From contig OY782506.1 of assembly GCA_963677755.1 (NCBI GenBank), positions 434,001 through 498,000 of the forward strand: DNA of 64,000 nucleotides, read 5' to 3'. The translations under genes and the position numbers were made by a program. The notes below the pieces were generated by a model that ran no database searches, was not told where the DNA came from, and saw nothing but the letters and a program-made list of their open reading frames with translations. The stretch comes from JAIOSF01 sp963677755 (lineage in GTDB: Bacteria; Campylobacterota; Campylobacteria; Campylobacterales; Arcobacteraceae). Below, in pieces: positions 9,503 through 18,588 of this stretch (within the stretch, counting starts at the first letter, position 1; each line of letters starts with the position of its first letter).

Positions 9503-11935
9503 TTGAAAAATATTTATAAAATAGTATTAATTTCTGTATTTATTACCTCCATAATTGCTGGAGGTATTCTTTTGGCAATGAATATATTAAAAGATGAGGC
9601 TATAAAAAACCATATAAAAATAGCTGACTTGTATTCCAATATTTTCTCTGAACAACTTACTCAAACTTTTAATTCTATTGAACATACAGTAAGTGGATTA
9701 TCTTTTCTTTTAGAAGATACAAATGAAGCACTTTTGGAAAAAAAATTTGACGATATACTTTCTACAAATCCATATATTCGTTCTATTAATATTATCAATA
9801 AAAATAAAAAAATCATTAAAAGTTCAAATAGTGAAAATATAGACTATGAGGTTGATACAAGTAGTTATTATCCCATACCTATATTTGATAAACATATTTT
9901 GCGATTTGGTGATTTACAACAAGGGAGGGATATATCTCAAAATGATGAAGAGTTAGTTTATATTCCAATAAGCAAAACTATAACAACACAAAATAGTGAA
10001 TATATTGTAATAATGACAATAAATATTTATAATTTTGTCAATAGATATATTAATTTTACCTCGAAAAATGTTGATCATATTGATATTATAAGAGTTGATG
10101 GGAAATTGCTTTTTACTACAGATAAGGAAAATAATAGTAACAATAGTATAGTAAAAACAAAACTTTATAAAGAATCAATAGAAAAAAATATGGTTTCTGG
10201 AAAAGAATTTATTGGAGATAAAGAGTACTTGAGCTCATATAAGTTATCAGAGATTTATCCATTAAATATAGCTGTTAAATTAGATTATAAAAGAAGTTTA
10301 CATGAATGGGAAGAGAAACGCTTTTTAGTAGTAGTTTTACTCATTTTTTTAATTCTTTTATGTGGAGTACTTATTTTAGCACTTATTATGAAATATAACA
10401 AATCAAGAAACAAAGAGTTGTTATATGAAAAGGAGAAAAATCAAAGTCAAAAAAGATTTCAGATTATATTTGAACAGAATAATTTTTTAATATCAATAGT
10501 AAAAGTTGATGGTACAATTCTTCAAATTAATAAGAAAGTTGAAGGATTTTTAGATAAAAAAAGAGATGAAGTAATTGGTTCAAAATTTTATAATCTTTTT
10601 TGTTGGGAAGGTGAAAGTCAAAAATGGATAAAAGAACATATAGTCTCATATACTAAAAACACAATTATTAAAAAAGAACTTAATGTAAAAGATAGAGATA
10701 ATATGGAGCGTTATTTTGATGTTGAGATAAGTTCTATAGAGTATGAGGGAAATATTGAGTTAGTTATTATGGGAGTTGATATTACTGAAGATAAAATCAA
10801 AGAAGATAACCTTAAAAATGCTTACACTGTTTTTGATAATACAAATGATGGGATTTTAATAACAGATAAAGATGTACATATCGTAGATGTTAATAAAGCT
10901 TTTACTAAAAATACAGGATATACTCTTGAAGAGGTAAAAGGGAAAAACCCAAATATATTAAAGTCTCAACACCACGACAGTGTATTTTATAAAAAAATGT
11001 GGGAAGCTTTAGAAAAAGATAATTTTTGGCATGGAGAAATTATTAATAGAAATAGTGATGGTTCATTTTATGTGGAACTTCTTACTTTAAATAGAATACT
11101 CAATAAAAATGGTGAAGTTAAAAACTATATAGCGGTATTTACAAATATAACAAAACAAAAACAACAAGCAAAACAGTTAAAAGAGAAAGAACAAATACTA
11201 TTTCAACAATCAAAAATGGCTTCTATGGGTGAAATGCTTGAAAATATAGCACACCAATGGAGACAACCACTCTCAGTAATATCAACAGCAGCAAGTGGTA
11301 TCCAAATGCAAAGGGCATATAATATACTCGATGAAAGTATAATGGATAAATCTTTAGAACTTATAGTTTCCACTACAGAACATCTTTCGGGTACTATAGA
11401 TGATTTTAGAAACTTTTTTAAACAAGATAAAGAAAAAACAGAATTTAAGATAGGAGATTCTATTACGAAGTCTCTTAATATTGTAAGTTCAAAGTTTAAA
11501 AATAGAAATATCGTTATACAACAGGATCTTGTGGAGATTAAAGTTTTGGGATTTGAAAATGAACTTGTACAAGTTATTATGAATTTATTAAATAATTCAA
11601 GAGATGCATTAGAAAAAATTGATATAAATGATAGAATAATTTTCATTAAAACTTTTATAAAAAATAAGAAAGCTTATTTAACAATACAAGATAGTGGAGG
11701 GGGAATACCTGAGGATATTATTGGTAAAGTATTTGAACCATACTTTACTACTAAACATCAAGCACAAGGGACAGGAATAGGACTGTATATGTCTGCAGAA
11801 ATTATAGCAAAACACATGAATGGGGACTTAGAAGTAGAAAATAAAGTTTTTGAGTATAATGATAAAAAATATAAAGGTGCCTATTTTGTAATTACACTTC
11901 CTTTAAATGAGACTTTACAAACTCATAATATATAA
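9503..11935 (+). CDS. Membrane sensor histidine kinase with two PAS domains
   Basis: 810 residues from a TTG codon 7 bases after the binding-protein stop. Helices at about 7-28 and 271-297 enclose a periplasmic sensor of about 240 residues. PAS1 (about 310-430) is followed by PAS2 (about 440-550), whose AFTKNTGYTLEEVKGKNP closely matches the first PAS of the cyclase at 4172; both lack the LOV cysteine. The kinase core has HQWRQPL (His584), an N box (NLLNNSRDAL), DSGGGI and GTGIGL. There is no receiver and no regulator in the operon. It probably signals with, or in parallel to, the kinase at 5550. Confidence 0.88.
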   Translation: MKNIYKIVLISVFITSIIAGGILLAMNILKDEAIKNHIKIADLYSNIFSEQLTQTFNSIEHTVSGLSFLLEDTNEALLEKKFDDILSTNPYIRSINIINKNKKIIKSSNSENIDYEVDTSSYYPIPIFDKHILRFGDLQQGRDISQNDEELVYIPISKTITTQNSEYIVIMTINIYNFVNRYINFTSKNVDHIDIIRVDGKLLFTTDKENNSNNSIVKTKLYKESIEKNMVSGKEFIGDKEYLSSYKLSEIYPLNIAVKLDYKRSLHEWEEKRFLVVVLLIFLILLCGVLILALIMKYNKSRNKELLYEKEKNQSQKRFQIIFEQNNFLISIVKVDGTILQINKKVEGFLDKKRDEVIGSKFYNLFCWEGESQKWIKEHIVSYTKNTIIKKELNVKDRDNMERYFDVEISSIEYEGNIELVIMGVDITEDKIKEDNLKNAYTVFDNTNDGILITDKDVHIVDVNKAFTKNTGYTLEEVKGKNPNILKSQHHDSVFYKKMWEALEKDNFWHGEIINRNSDGSFYVELLTLNRILNKNGEVKNYIAVFTNITKQKQQAKQLKEKEQILFQQSKMASMGEMLENIAHQWRQPLSVISTAASGIQMQRAYNILDESIMDKSLELIVSTTEHLSGTIDDFRNFFKQDKEKTEFKIGDSITKSLNIVSSKFKNRNIVIQQDLVEIKVLGFENELVQVIMNLLNNSRDALEKIDINDRIIFIKTFIKNKKAYLTIQDSGGGIPEDIIGKVFEPYFTTKHQAQGTGIGLYMSAEIIAKHMNGDLEVENKVFEYNDKKYKGAYFVITLPLNETLQTHNI

Positions 11936-11984
11936 AAAGATAATTAAAAAATATTTTTTAGCTACGAATAGATAAATTATTTGT

Positions 11985-11990
11985 TATAAT
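11985..11990 (+). promoter_or_regulatory. -10 element before the epimerase gene
   Basis: TATAAT 26 bases before the ATG at 12017; AAAGGAG serves as ribosome binding site. Confidence 0.5.
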
Positions 11991-12016
11991 AAATTTAAGA
12001 ATACAAAGGAGATATT

Positions 12017-12877
12017 ATGGCAAAGATAGCAATAACAGGGGCGAGTGGTTTTGTTGGGTCAAATTTAACAGATATTTTTCATCAAAATGGTCATGATGTG
12101 ATAGCTATTAAAAGAGAAGATTTAAAAGAGATTGAATTGTTATCTAATTTACTTGATGGTTGTGATGCTGTAATAAATCTTGCAGGTGCTAATATCATTC
12201 ATCGTTGGAATGATGAGTATAAAAACCTCCTTTATAGTAGCAGAATTGGTACTACAAGAAATCTTTTTAAGGCTATAAGCAATACCAAACATAAACCTTC
12301 TATTTTTATCTCTACAAGTGCCGTTGGAATTTACGACAATCAAGCTACTTATGATGAAAACAACTGTAATTATGGAGATGATTTTTTAGCAACTCTTTGT
12401 AAAGAGTGGGAAAAAGAAGCGCTCAAAGTTCAAGAACTAGGTGTACGAACTGTTATTTTTAGATTTGGTATCGTAATGGGAGATGGAGGGGCTTTAAGTA
12501 AAATGTTACTACCATTTAAACTTGGACTTGGTGGAACTATAGGAGATGGGAAACAAGCATTTTCATTTATTCACATTGAAGATTTAAAAAATGCTTTTGA
12601 GTTTGCTTTAGAGCAAGATAACATAGAAGGTATATATAATATGACAGCACCAGTTCCAACTACAAATTATGGACTGACACAAGCACTGGGTCAAAGTTTA
12701 CATAGACCAACAGTTTTACCAGTCCCTTCTTTTGTTTTAGACTTGATTTTTAGTGAAGGTTCCAAAGTCTTAACAGATGGTCAAAGTGCAGTACCACAAA
12801 GATTATTAGATGCAGGTTTTGAGTTTAAGTATAAAAATATAGAAGATACTATAGAAAATTTAATAGGTAAGAATTAA
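12017..12877 (+). CDS. TIGR01777-type NAD(P)-dependent epimerase/dehydratase
   Basis: 286 residues. The N-terminus has the Rossmann dinucleotide motif (ITGASGFVGSNL, residues 5-16). Further family marks are NLAGANI, STSAVGIYD (active-site Ser and Tyr region), FRFGIVMG and FSFIHIEDL. It belongs to the short-chain dehydrogenase/epimerase superfamily, in the branch that includes E. coli YfcH. The substrate is unknown in this family. It has its own promoter and precedes dnaG by 50 bases. Confidence 0.87.
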   Translation: MAKIAITGASGFVGSNLTDIFHQNGHDVIAIKREDLKEIELLSNLLDGCDAVINLAGANIIHRWNDEYKNLLYSSRIGTTRNLFKAISNTKHKPSIFISTSAVGIYDNQATYDENNCNYGDDFLATLCKEWEKEALKVQELGVRTVIFRFGIVMGDGGALSKMLLPFKLGLGGTIGDGKQAFSFIHIEDLKNAFEFALEQDNIEGIYNMTAPVPTTNYGLTQALGQSLHRPTVLPVPSFVLDLIFSEGSKVLTDGQSAVPQRLLDAGFEFKYKNIEDTIENLIGKN

Positions 12878-12927
12878 ATAGTTTTGATAGTATATTTGAA
12901 GTTCCGAAATGGTATCATAACACTATC

Positions 12928-14556
12928 ATGATAACAAAAGATTCAATTGAAAACTTAAAAACTCACCTTGATGTTGTTGATATAATATCTCAATTTATAG
13001 AGTTGAAAAAAAGTGGTGCAAACTTTAAAGCTTGTTGCCCTTTTCATGGAGAAGATACTCCCTCTTTTGTAGTAAGTCCAGCTAAACAAATCTACCATTG
13101 TTTTGGGTGTGGAGTAGGTGGCGATAGTATTAAGTTTGTGATGGAGTATGAAAAGCTATCATACCCTGAAGCTATAGAAAAATTGGCTTCCATGACCAAT
13201 GTCTCTTTGCAATACGATAATGATGGGAAAAAAGTTGACTTATCTATTATTACAAAAGTAAATAATCATTATCAAAAGCTTTTAGTATATCACCCAAACG
13301 CAATGGATTATTTAAAAAGTAGAGGGGTCTCTTCCTCTTCCATTGAAAAGTTTGAAATAGGTTATGCAAGTAGTTCTCAAGATACTATTAATTACCTCAA
13401 AACAAATTTTTTAAACCTTGCTGATGCAAAAGAATTTGGAATTATAGATAGTGGACAAAATGGTCTTTATGCAAGATTTATAGACAGAATTACTTTTCCT
13501 ATATATACAATAAATGGAAATAATGTAGGGTTTGGTGGTAGAACAATCACTGGACACAATGCAAAATATGTAAATTCACCACAAACGAAATTTTTTAACA
13601 AATCAAGATTATTGTATGGGTATCATATTGCAAAAGAGTTTATTTATAAACAAAAAACACTTATAGTAACAGAAGGATATCTTGATGTAGTGATGTTACA
13701 TCAAGCAGGCTTTACAAATACTGTTGCAACACTAGGAACAGCACTCACCCAAGATCATCTTCCTCTTTTAAAAAGAGGTGAACCAAAAATCATAGTGGCT
13801 TATGATGGAGATAAAGCAGGACTCAATGCTGCATATAAAGCGAGTTTGCTTTTAAGTCATAGTAATTTTAATGGGGGAGTTGTTATATTTAAAGAGGGAC
13901 AAGATCCAGCTGATATGGTTGTTGCAAATAAAATGGATGAATTAAACTCTATGTTTTCAACTCCTCAACCTTTTATTCCCTTTGTATGTGATTATATAAT
14001 TCAAAAATATGATTTAGAAAATCCACAAGAGAAACAACAAGCATTAAAAGAATCAAATGAATTTTTAAAAACATTAGATCCAATACTGCAAGAAGAGTAT
14101 CAAAATTTAATTGCACGAAAACTTAATGTAAATTCTCAACTAGTACAAGTACAACATTTTAATAACCAAAGGGTTAATCAAGTTAATTTAACATCAATAA
14201 ATATATCTGAGTTAAGCATTATTAAAACAATTCTTGATAATCCAATATTTTTAGAAGTAGTCAAAAAAGAGCTTCAACCAGATATGTTTGAAACCCATGC
14301 AAATGAGTATCATATGTTATTAGAAGATATAAATGACTCAAATTTACATGGGCTAATGTTGAATGAACATATAATATCTTACACACAAGAAGAATTGGAA
14401 AATCAACTTAAAATACTCCTTGTACCATATTATAGAAAAAAATTACAACAATTAAAGTTTGATGAAACAATAGATTTTAAGATGAAAGCTAGAAAAACGG
14501 TGGAGCTAAAACATAAGCTTATTGAATTAAATCAAAAAAAACTTATTTCTGTTTAA
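12928..14556 (+). CDS. dnaG: DNA primase DnaG
   Basis: 542 residues. It makes the RNA primers for replication. The N-terminal CHC2 zinc ribbon is complete (Cys37, His40, Cys58, Cys61 in CPFHGE and YHCFGCG). The catalytic core and TOPRIM domain follow, with VTEGYLDV and VAYDGDKAG carrying the acidic metal ligands. The C-terminal DnaB-binding part is divergent, as is common outside Enterobacteria. The upstream spacing allows cotranscription with the epimerase. Confidence 0.95.
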   Translation: MITKDSIENLKTHLDVVDIISQFIELKKSGANFKACCPFHGEDTPSFVVSPAKQIYHCFGCGVGGDSIKFVMEYEKLSYPEAIEKLASMTNVSLQYDNDGKKVDLSIITKVNNHYQKLLVYHPNAMDYLKSRGVSSSSIEKFEIGYASSSQDTINYLKTNFLNLADAKEFGIIDSGQNGLYARFIDRITFPIYTINGNNVGFGGRTITGHNAKYVNSPQTKFFNKSRLLYGYHIAKEFIYKQKTLIVTEGYLDVVMLHQAGFTNTVATLGTALTQDHLPLLKRGEPKIIVAYDGDKAGLNAAYKASLLLSHSNFNGGVVIFKEGQDPADMVVANKMDELNSMFSTPQPFIPFVCDYIIQKYDLENPQEKQQALKESNEFLKTLDPILQEEYQNLIARKLNVNSQLVQVQHFNNQRVNQVNLTSINISELSIIKTILDNPIFLEVVKKELQPDMFETHANEYHMLLEDINDSNLHGLMLNEHIISYTQEELENQLKILLVPYYRKKLQQLKFDETIDFKMKARKTVELKHKLIELNQKKLISV

Positions 14557-14579
14557 AAGAATTATTAATTGGTTTCGTG

Positions 14580-14585
14580 TATAAT
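14580..14585 (+). promoter_or_regulatory. -10 element of ridA
   Basis: TATAAT preceded by GTG (extended -10 form), 32 bases before the ridA ATG, with AGAGGAA as ribosome binding site. Confidence 0.55.
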
Positions 14586-14617
14586 TGCAAAAATTATAAT
14601 AATAAAAGAGGAAATTT

Positions 14618-15001
14618 ATGGAATTATTACATTCAGATAGAGCACCAGCAGCAATCGGACCATATTCACAAGCAGTAAGAGTAAATGGATTATTATATAC
14701 ATCTGGTCAAATAGCATTAAAGCTAAATGGCGAGATGGTTGAAAATGATATTAAAAAACAAACAAGACAAATATTTGCTAATCTTGGTGCAATTTTAGAA
14801 GATAGCCATACAAGTTTTGAAAATGTTGTTAAAATAAATATTTTTTTAACAGATATGAATGATTTTGGTGTAGTAAATGTAATAATGGCAGAAATTTTTG
14901 GACACCACAAGCCAGCACGAAGTACAATTGAGGTGTCAGGGTTGCCTAAAAATGCGATGATTGAGATGGATTTAATAGCAACAGTAGCTGATTACCATTA
15001 A
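14618..15001 (+). CDS. ridA: RidA family enamine/imine deaminase
   Basis: 127 residues, the usual size for the YjgF/YER057c/UK114 family. It hydrolyses reactive 2-aminoacrylate-type enamines released by PLP enzymes. Typical stretches are present: APAAIGPYSQAVRV, YTSGQIAL, and near the C-terminus PARSTIEVSGLPKNAMIEMD, which contains the conserved substrate Arg. It has its own promoter and no obvious partner next to it. Confidence 0.93.
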   Translation: MELLHSDRAPAAIGPYSQAVRVNGLLYTSGQIALKLNGEMVENDIKKQTRQIFANLGAILEDSHTSFENVVKINIFLTDMNDFGVVNVIMAEIFGHHKPARSTIEVSGLPKNAMIEMDLIATVADYH

Positions 15002-15038
15002 ATAAATTCTCTTAAAGAAAGTTTAAAGTATATTTCAG

Positions 15039-15044
15039 TATAAT
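15039..15044 (+). promoter_or_regulatory. -10 element of rplU-rpmA
   Basis: TATAAT 30 bases before the rplU start; AAGAGGA is the ribosome binding site. Confidence 0.55.
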
Positions 15045-15074
15045 TCGCTTCATAAATTTTAAGAGGATAAGCTA

Positions 15075-15383
15075 ATGTACGCAATTATCAAAACAGGTGG
15101 AAAACAATATAAAGTATCAGAGGGTGATATTCTAAATATTGATTTATTAAGTAAAGCACCTAAAGAAACAGTAGAATTCACAGAAGTAATAGCTGTAAAC
15201 GACGGTAAAGCATTAACAACTGGTGAAGCAGTAGCAAATGCTAAAGTAACAGCTGAAGTTATCGTAGAAGGAAGAGACAAAAAAGTTGTTATCTTCAAAA
15301 AACGAAGAAGAAAAGATAGTAAAGTTAAAAGAGGTTTCAGAAGAAACTTCACAAAAGTTAAAATTACTAAAATAGCAGCATAA
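15075..15383 (+). CDS. rplU: 50S ribosomal protein L21
   Basis: 102 residues, normal length. It starts with MYAIIKTGGKQYKV, the L21 hallmark, and has the basic C-terminal KKRRRKDSKVKRGFR region that contacts 23S rRNA. It is 10 bases before rpmA, the usual bacterial pair. Confidence 0.98.
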   Translation: MYAIIKTGGKQYKVSEGDILNIDLLSKAPKETVEFTEVIAVNDGKALTTGEAVANAKVTAEVIVEGRDKKVVIFKKRRRKDSKVKRGFRRNFTKVKITKIAA

Positions 15384-15393
15384 GGAATATAAT

Positions 15394-15648
15394 ATGGCTC
15401 ACAAAAAAGGTCAAGGTAGTACTAATAATAATAGAGACTCAGCTGGTAGAAGACTAGGAGTTAAAAAATTTGGTGGAGAAGCAGTAGTTGCAGGTAACAT
15501 CATTTTAAGACAAAGAGGTACAAAAGTACATGTAGGTGCTAATGTTGGAATTGGAAAAGACCACACAATTTATTCTTTAATAGATGGTGTTGTTAAATTC
15601 GAACAAAAAGATAAAAAAAGAAAGAAAGTTTCTGTTTACGCTTCGTAA
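15394..15648 (+). CDS. rpmA: 50S ribosomal protein L27
   Basis: 84 residues. The N-terminus MAHKKGQGSTNNNRDS reads directly into the mature L27 tail that reaches the peptidyl transferase centre. There is no cleavable Firmicutes-type extension. GIGKDHTIYSLIDG is typical. A strong terminator follows. Confidence 0.98.
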   Translation: MAHKKGQGSTNNNRDSAGRRLGVKKFGGEAVVAGNIILRQRGTKVHVGANVGIGKDHTIYSLIDGVVKFEQKDKKRKKVSVYAS

Positions 15649-15674
15649 TCAAACTTTTTTAACGACTTGAATTT

Positions 15675-15711
15675 AAAGGGTATTGAGGAATTTTCCTTGA
15701 TACCCTTTTTT
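15675..15711 (+). terminator. Rho-independent terminator after rpmA
   Basis: A hairpin with arms 15675-15690 and 15693-15708 (AAAGGGTAT pairs with ATACCCTTT, with two G-T wobbles above) and a run of six T at 15706-15711. It separates rplU-rpmA from obg. Confidence 0.88.
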
Positions 15712-15721
15712 AATTAGATAT

Positions 15722-15785
15722 AGTGCTAGGTGCTAAGTGCTAAATGTTAATAAGACTTAACATTTAGCACTCAATACTTAACACT
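15722..15785. repeat. Long hairpin repeat between rpmA and obg
   Basis: The core is a perfect 15-bp inverted repeat: AGTGCTAAATGTTAA at 15736-15750 and its complement at 15757-15771, with a 6-base loop. Outside it, 15722-15735 and 15772-15785 extend the dyad imperfectly, and the unit GTGCTA recurs three times on the left arm. It lies after the rpmA terminator and ends just before the obg ribosome binding site (TTAGGAG). I found no second copy in the window by eye. It may be a dispersed palindromic repeat or a regulatory hairpin in the obg leader. Confidence 0.8.
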
Positions 15786-15800
15786 CTTAGGAGAATTATT

Positions 15801-16901
15801 ATGTTTGTAGATAGTGCTAGTTTTTCAGTTAAATCTGGAAAAGGTGGAGCAGGATGTGTTTCATTTAGAAAAGAAAAATTTGTAATCCAAGGTGGACCAG
15901 ATGGTGGAGATGGTGGAAGAGGTGGAGATGTTTACTTTGAAGTTGACAACAATACTGATACACTTTCAAACTATAAAGGGTGCCATAATGTAAAAGCAGA
16001 TAATGGTCAACCAGGACTAGGGCGTAATTGTAGTGGAAAATCAGCAAAGCCTATTGTACTAAAAGTACCACCTGGAACAATTGTTATTGATGAAGAAACA
16101 AATGAAGTGTTATTTGACTTAACTGAAGATAAACAAAAAGTATTGTTTCTTGAAGGTGGAAAAGGTGGACTTGGTAATACACACTTTAAAAACTCAAGAA
16201 ATCAAACACCAACTTATGCACAGCCAGGACTAATGGGTGAAAAAAGACTTGTAAGACTAGAGTTGAAACTTATTGCAGATGTTGGAGTTGTGGGGTACCC
16301 AAATGTTGGAAAATCAACATTAATATCAACAGTATCAAATGCAAAACCACAAGTTGCAAACTATGAGTTTACAACACTAACTCCAAAATTAGGAGTTGTT
16401 GAAGTGGGAGATTATAACTCTTTTGTAGCAGCAGATATTCCAGGTATTATTGAAGGTGCTGCTGAAGGGCGTGGTCTTGGAATAGAGTTTTTAAAACATA
16501 TAGAGAGAACAAAAACACTTCTTTATATGATAGATATGGCAAACTACAGAGAGATGTTAGATCAATATAAAGTTTTACAAGAAGAGGTTGCGAAATTTTC
16601 ACCAGAATTAGCAAGTAGAAGATTTGCAATTGCTTTAACAAAAATAGATGCAATACCAGAAGAAGAGTTAAATGAAAAAGTTGAAAGCTTTATAAAAGAT
16701 ATAGGGCTAGAGACTACAAAAGAAAATAGTTTTGCATTTGAAAAAGGAAAAAGTTATTTTCTTCAAGATTTAACATATAATAGATATGATGAAAGTTTAC
16801 CATATTTTGTACTCCCGATATCTTCTGCAACAAAACAAAATATAGAACCTATTAAATTTGCATTGTATGATTTAATAAGTAGGGATAGATGCGAAGACTA
16901 G
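15801..16901 (+). CDS. obgE: Obg/CgtA GTPase
   Basis: 366 residues. A ribosome-associated GTPase needed for 50S maturation. The glycine-rich Obg fold is obvious (GGPDGGDGGRGGDV at about 32-45). The G domain follows with the P loop GYPNVGKST (about 165-173), the DIPG G3 motif and TKID. The C-terminal extension is short. It overlaps the start of proB by 13 bases, so the two are translationally linked. Confidence 0.97.
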   Translation: MFVDSASFSVKSGKGGAGCVSFRKEKFVIQGGPDGGDGGRGGDVYFEVDNNTDTLSNYKGCHNVKADNGQPGLGRNCSGKSAKPIVLKVPPGTIVIDEETNEVLFDLTEDKQKVLFLEGGKGGLGNTHFKNSRNQTPTYAQPGLMGEKRLVRLELKLIADVGVVGYPNVGKSTLISTVSNAKPQVANYEFTTLTPKLGVVEVGDYNSFVAADIPGIIEGAAEGRGLGIEFLKHIERTKTLLYMIDMANYREMLDQYKVLQEEVAKFSPELASRRFAIALTKIDAIPEEELNEKVESFIKDIGLETTKENSFAFEKGKSYFLQDLTYNRYDESLPYFVLPISSATKQNIEPIKFALYDLISRDRCED

Positions 16902-17647
16902 TACTTAAAGTTGGAAGTGCAGTTTTAACACAAGATGGAAATATTGCACATAGAAGATTAGATAATTTAGTTGAATTTATTGTAAAGTTACAACAAAAAT
17001 ATGAAGTGATACTTGTGAGTTCTGGTGCAGTTGCAGCTGGATATACACTTTTGAATTTAGATAAAAAAGTTGTAACAAATAAACAAGCTTTAGCTTCAAT
17101 TGGACAACCTTTATTGATGCATACTTATAGACTAGAATTTGAAAAGTATGATATTATATGTTCTCAAGTTTTAATAGAAGCAACGATATTCTCAGACACC
17201 ATAAGATTAGCACATGCAAAAGATGCTATTAATACACTATTAAAAAACAAAGTTGTTCCTATAATCAATGAAAATGATGTAACAGCTGTAGAAGAACTTG
17301 TATTTGGTGATAATGATCAACTAGCGGCGTATGTGACACATTATTTTGATTGTGAGCTTTTGACTATTTTAACTGATATTGATGGCTTTTATGACAAAAA
17401 TCCACATGAAAATGATGATGCAATTTTACAAAAAATTGTACATTCGATTGATGGAAAACAACTAGAACAAAAACACAGTGCAAATAGTGAATTTGCAACA
17501 GGTGGAATAGTGACAAAATTAAAAGCTGCAGATTTTTTAATTAAAAATAAAAAAAAGTTGTTTTTATCAAGTGGTTTTGATTTGTCTAGTGCACAAGAAT
17601 ATCTTCTTGATGGTATTCATAACAATGGAACTTTATTTACAGCTTAA
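16889..17647 (+). CDS. proB: Glutamate 5-kinase without PUA domain
   Basis: 252 residues. It phosphorylates glutamate, the first step of proline synthesis. The amino-acid kinase fold shows KVGSAVLT, LVSSGAVAAGY, INENDVTAVEEL and FATGGIVTKLKAA. E. coli ProB has about 367 residues with a C-terminal PUA domain; that domain is absent here, as in other Campylobacterota. The start overlaps the end of obg. proA is not in the window. Confidence 0.93.
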   Translation: MRRLVLKVGSAVLTQDGNIAHRRLDNLVEFIVKLQQKYEVILVSSGAVAAGYTLLNLDKKVVTNKQALASIGQPLLMHTYRLEFEKYDIICSQVLIEATIFSDTIRLAHAKDAINTLLKNKVVPIINENDVTAVEELVFGDNDQLAAYVTHYFDCELLTILTDIDGFYDKNPHENDDAILQKIVHSIDGKQLEQKHSANSEFATGGIVTKLKAADFLIKNKKKLFLSSGFDLSSAQEYLLDGIHNNGTLFTA

Positions 17648-17664
17648 TACAAAAGGATAGATTT

Positions 17665-18588
17665 ATGCATAAAAAACAGCGAATCGTTTTTATGGGGACA
17701 CCAGATTATGCCACTACTATTTTTCAAGAATTATTAGAAAATGATTATAATATTGTAGCTCTTTTTACCCAACCTGATAAACCAGTAGGGAGAAAACAAG
17801 AACTTACTCCTCCACATATAAAGAAATTTTGCTTGGAAAATGGATTAAGTTTACCAATATGTCAACCAAATTCTTTAAAAGATAAAAGTGTTATTGAAAA
17901 TATTGAGGGACTTAATCCTGATATTATAATTGTAGCTGCATATGGTCAAATATTGCCACAAGATATTTTAGATATTGCTCCTTGTATTAATCTTCACGCA
18001 TCGCTACTTCCCTCATATAGAGGAGCAAGTCCAATACAACAAAGTTTACTCAATGATGATAAATTTACAGGTGTAACAGCTATGAATATGGATATTGGAC
18101 TTGATAGTGGTGATATTTTAGGATATAAGTATGTTCAAATAGACAAAGATACAGTTGTAGCAGAATTATTTGATAAGTTATCAATAGTTGCTGCAAAACT
18201 TACCGTTGAAATCTTAGAAAATTTTGAAAAAATTGCACCAAAAAAACAAAATATTTCTCTTGTTTCCCATTGTAAAAAAGTAAATAAAAAAGATGGATTA
18301 GTTGATCTTAAAGATGCAAAAATTACATATAATAAATATAGAGCATATAAAACATGGCCTGATATATATTTAGAAAATAAACTTAAAATAAAAACTTGTG
18401 AGCTAGTTGAAACAGATTCAATTAATAAAGCAGGAGAGATTATAGCAATAGAAAAAAAATATATAATTGTAGGGTGTCAAAAAGGTACAATAAAAATTAT
18501 AGATGTACAACCAGAATCTAAAAAACAGATGGAAGTTGTTGATTATATTAGAGGGGCGAGGTTAGAAGTTGGAGATAGTATATCTTAA
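17665..18588 (+). CDS. fmt: Methionyl-tRNA formyltransferase
   Basis: 307 residues, normal length. It formylates initiator Met-tRNA. Visible motifs are FMGTPDYAT at the start and the folate-binding and catalytic segment INLHASLLPSYRGASPIQ (about 109-126), followed by GVTAMNMDIGLDSGDI. The C-terminal tRNA-binding domain ends in ARLEVGD. Its 3' end overlaps the TTG start of birA by 20 bases. Confidence 0.96.
   Translation: MHKKQRIVFMGTPDYATTIFQELLENDYNIVALFTQPDKPVGRKQELTPPHIKKFCLENGLSLPICQPNSLKDKSVIENIEGLNPDIIIVAAYGQILPQDILDIAPCINLHASLLPSYRGASPIQQSLLNDDKFTGVTAMNMDIGLDSGDILGYKYVQIDKDTVVAELFDKLSIVAAKLTVEILENFEKIAPKKQNISLVSHCKKVNKKDGLVDLKDAKITYNKYRAYKTWPDIYLENKLKIKTCELVETDSINKAGEIIAIEKKYIIVGCQKGTIKIIDVQPESKKQMEVVDYIRGARLEVGDSIS

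Noticed and set aside
11203..11646. Open frame on the - strand inside the kinase gene at 9503
   Set aside because: It lies antisense to the conserved H-box and ATPase regions, which explain the sequence; it has no recognisable domain.
15736..15771. The rpmA-obg palindrome as a CRISPR repeat
   Set aside because: There is a single unit with an inverted, not direct, arrangement and no spacers or cas genes.
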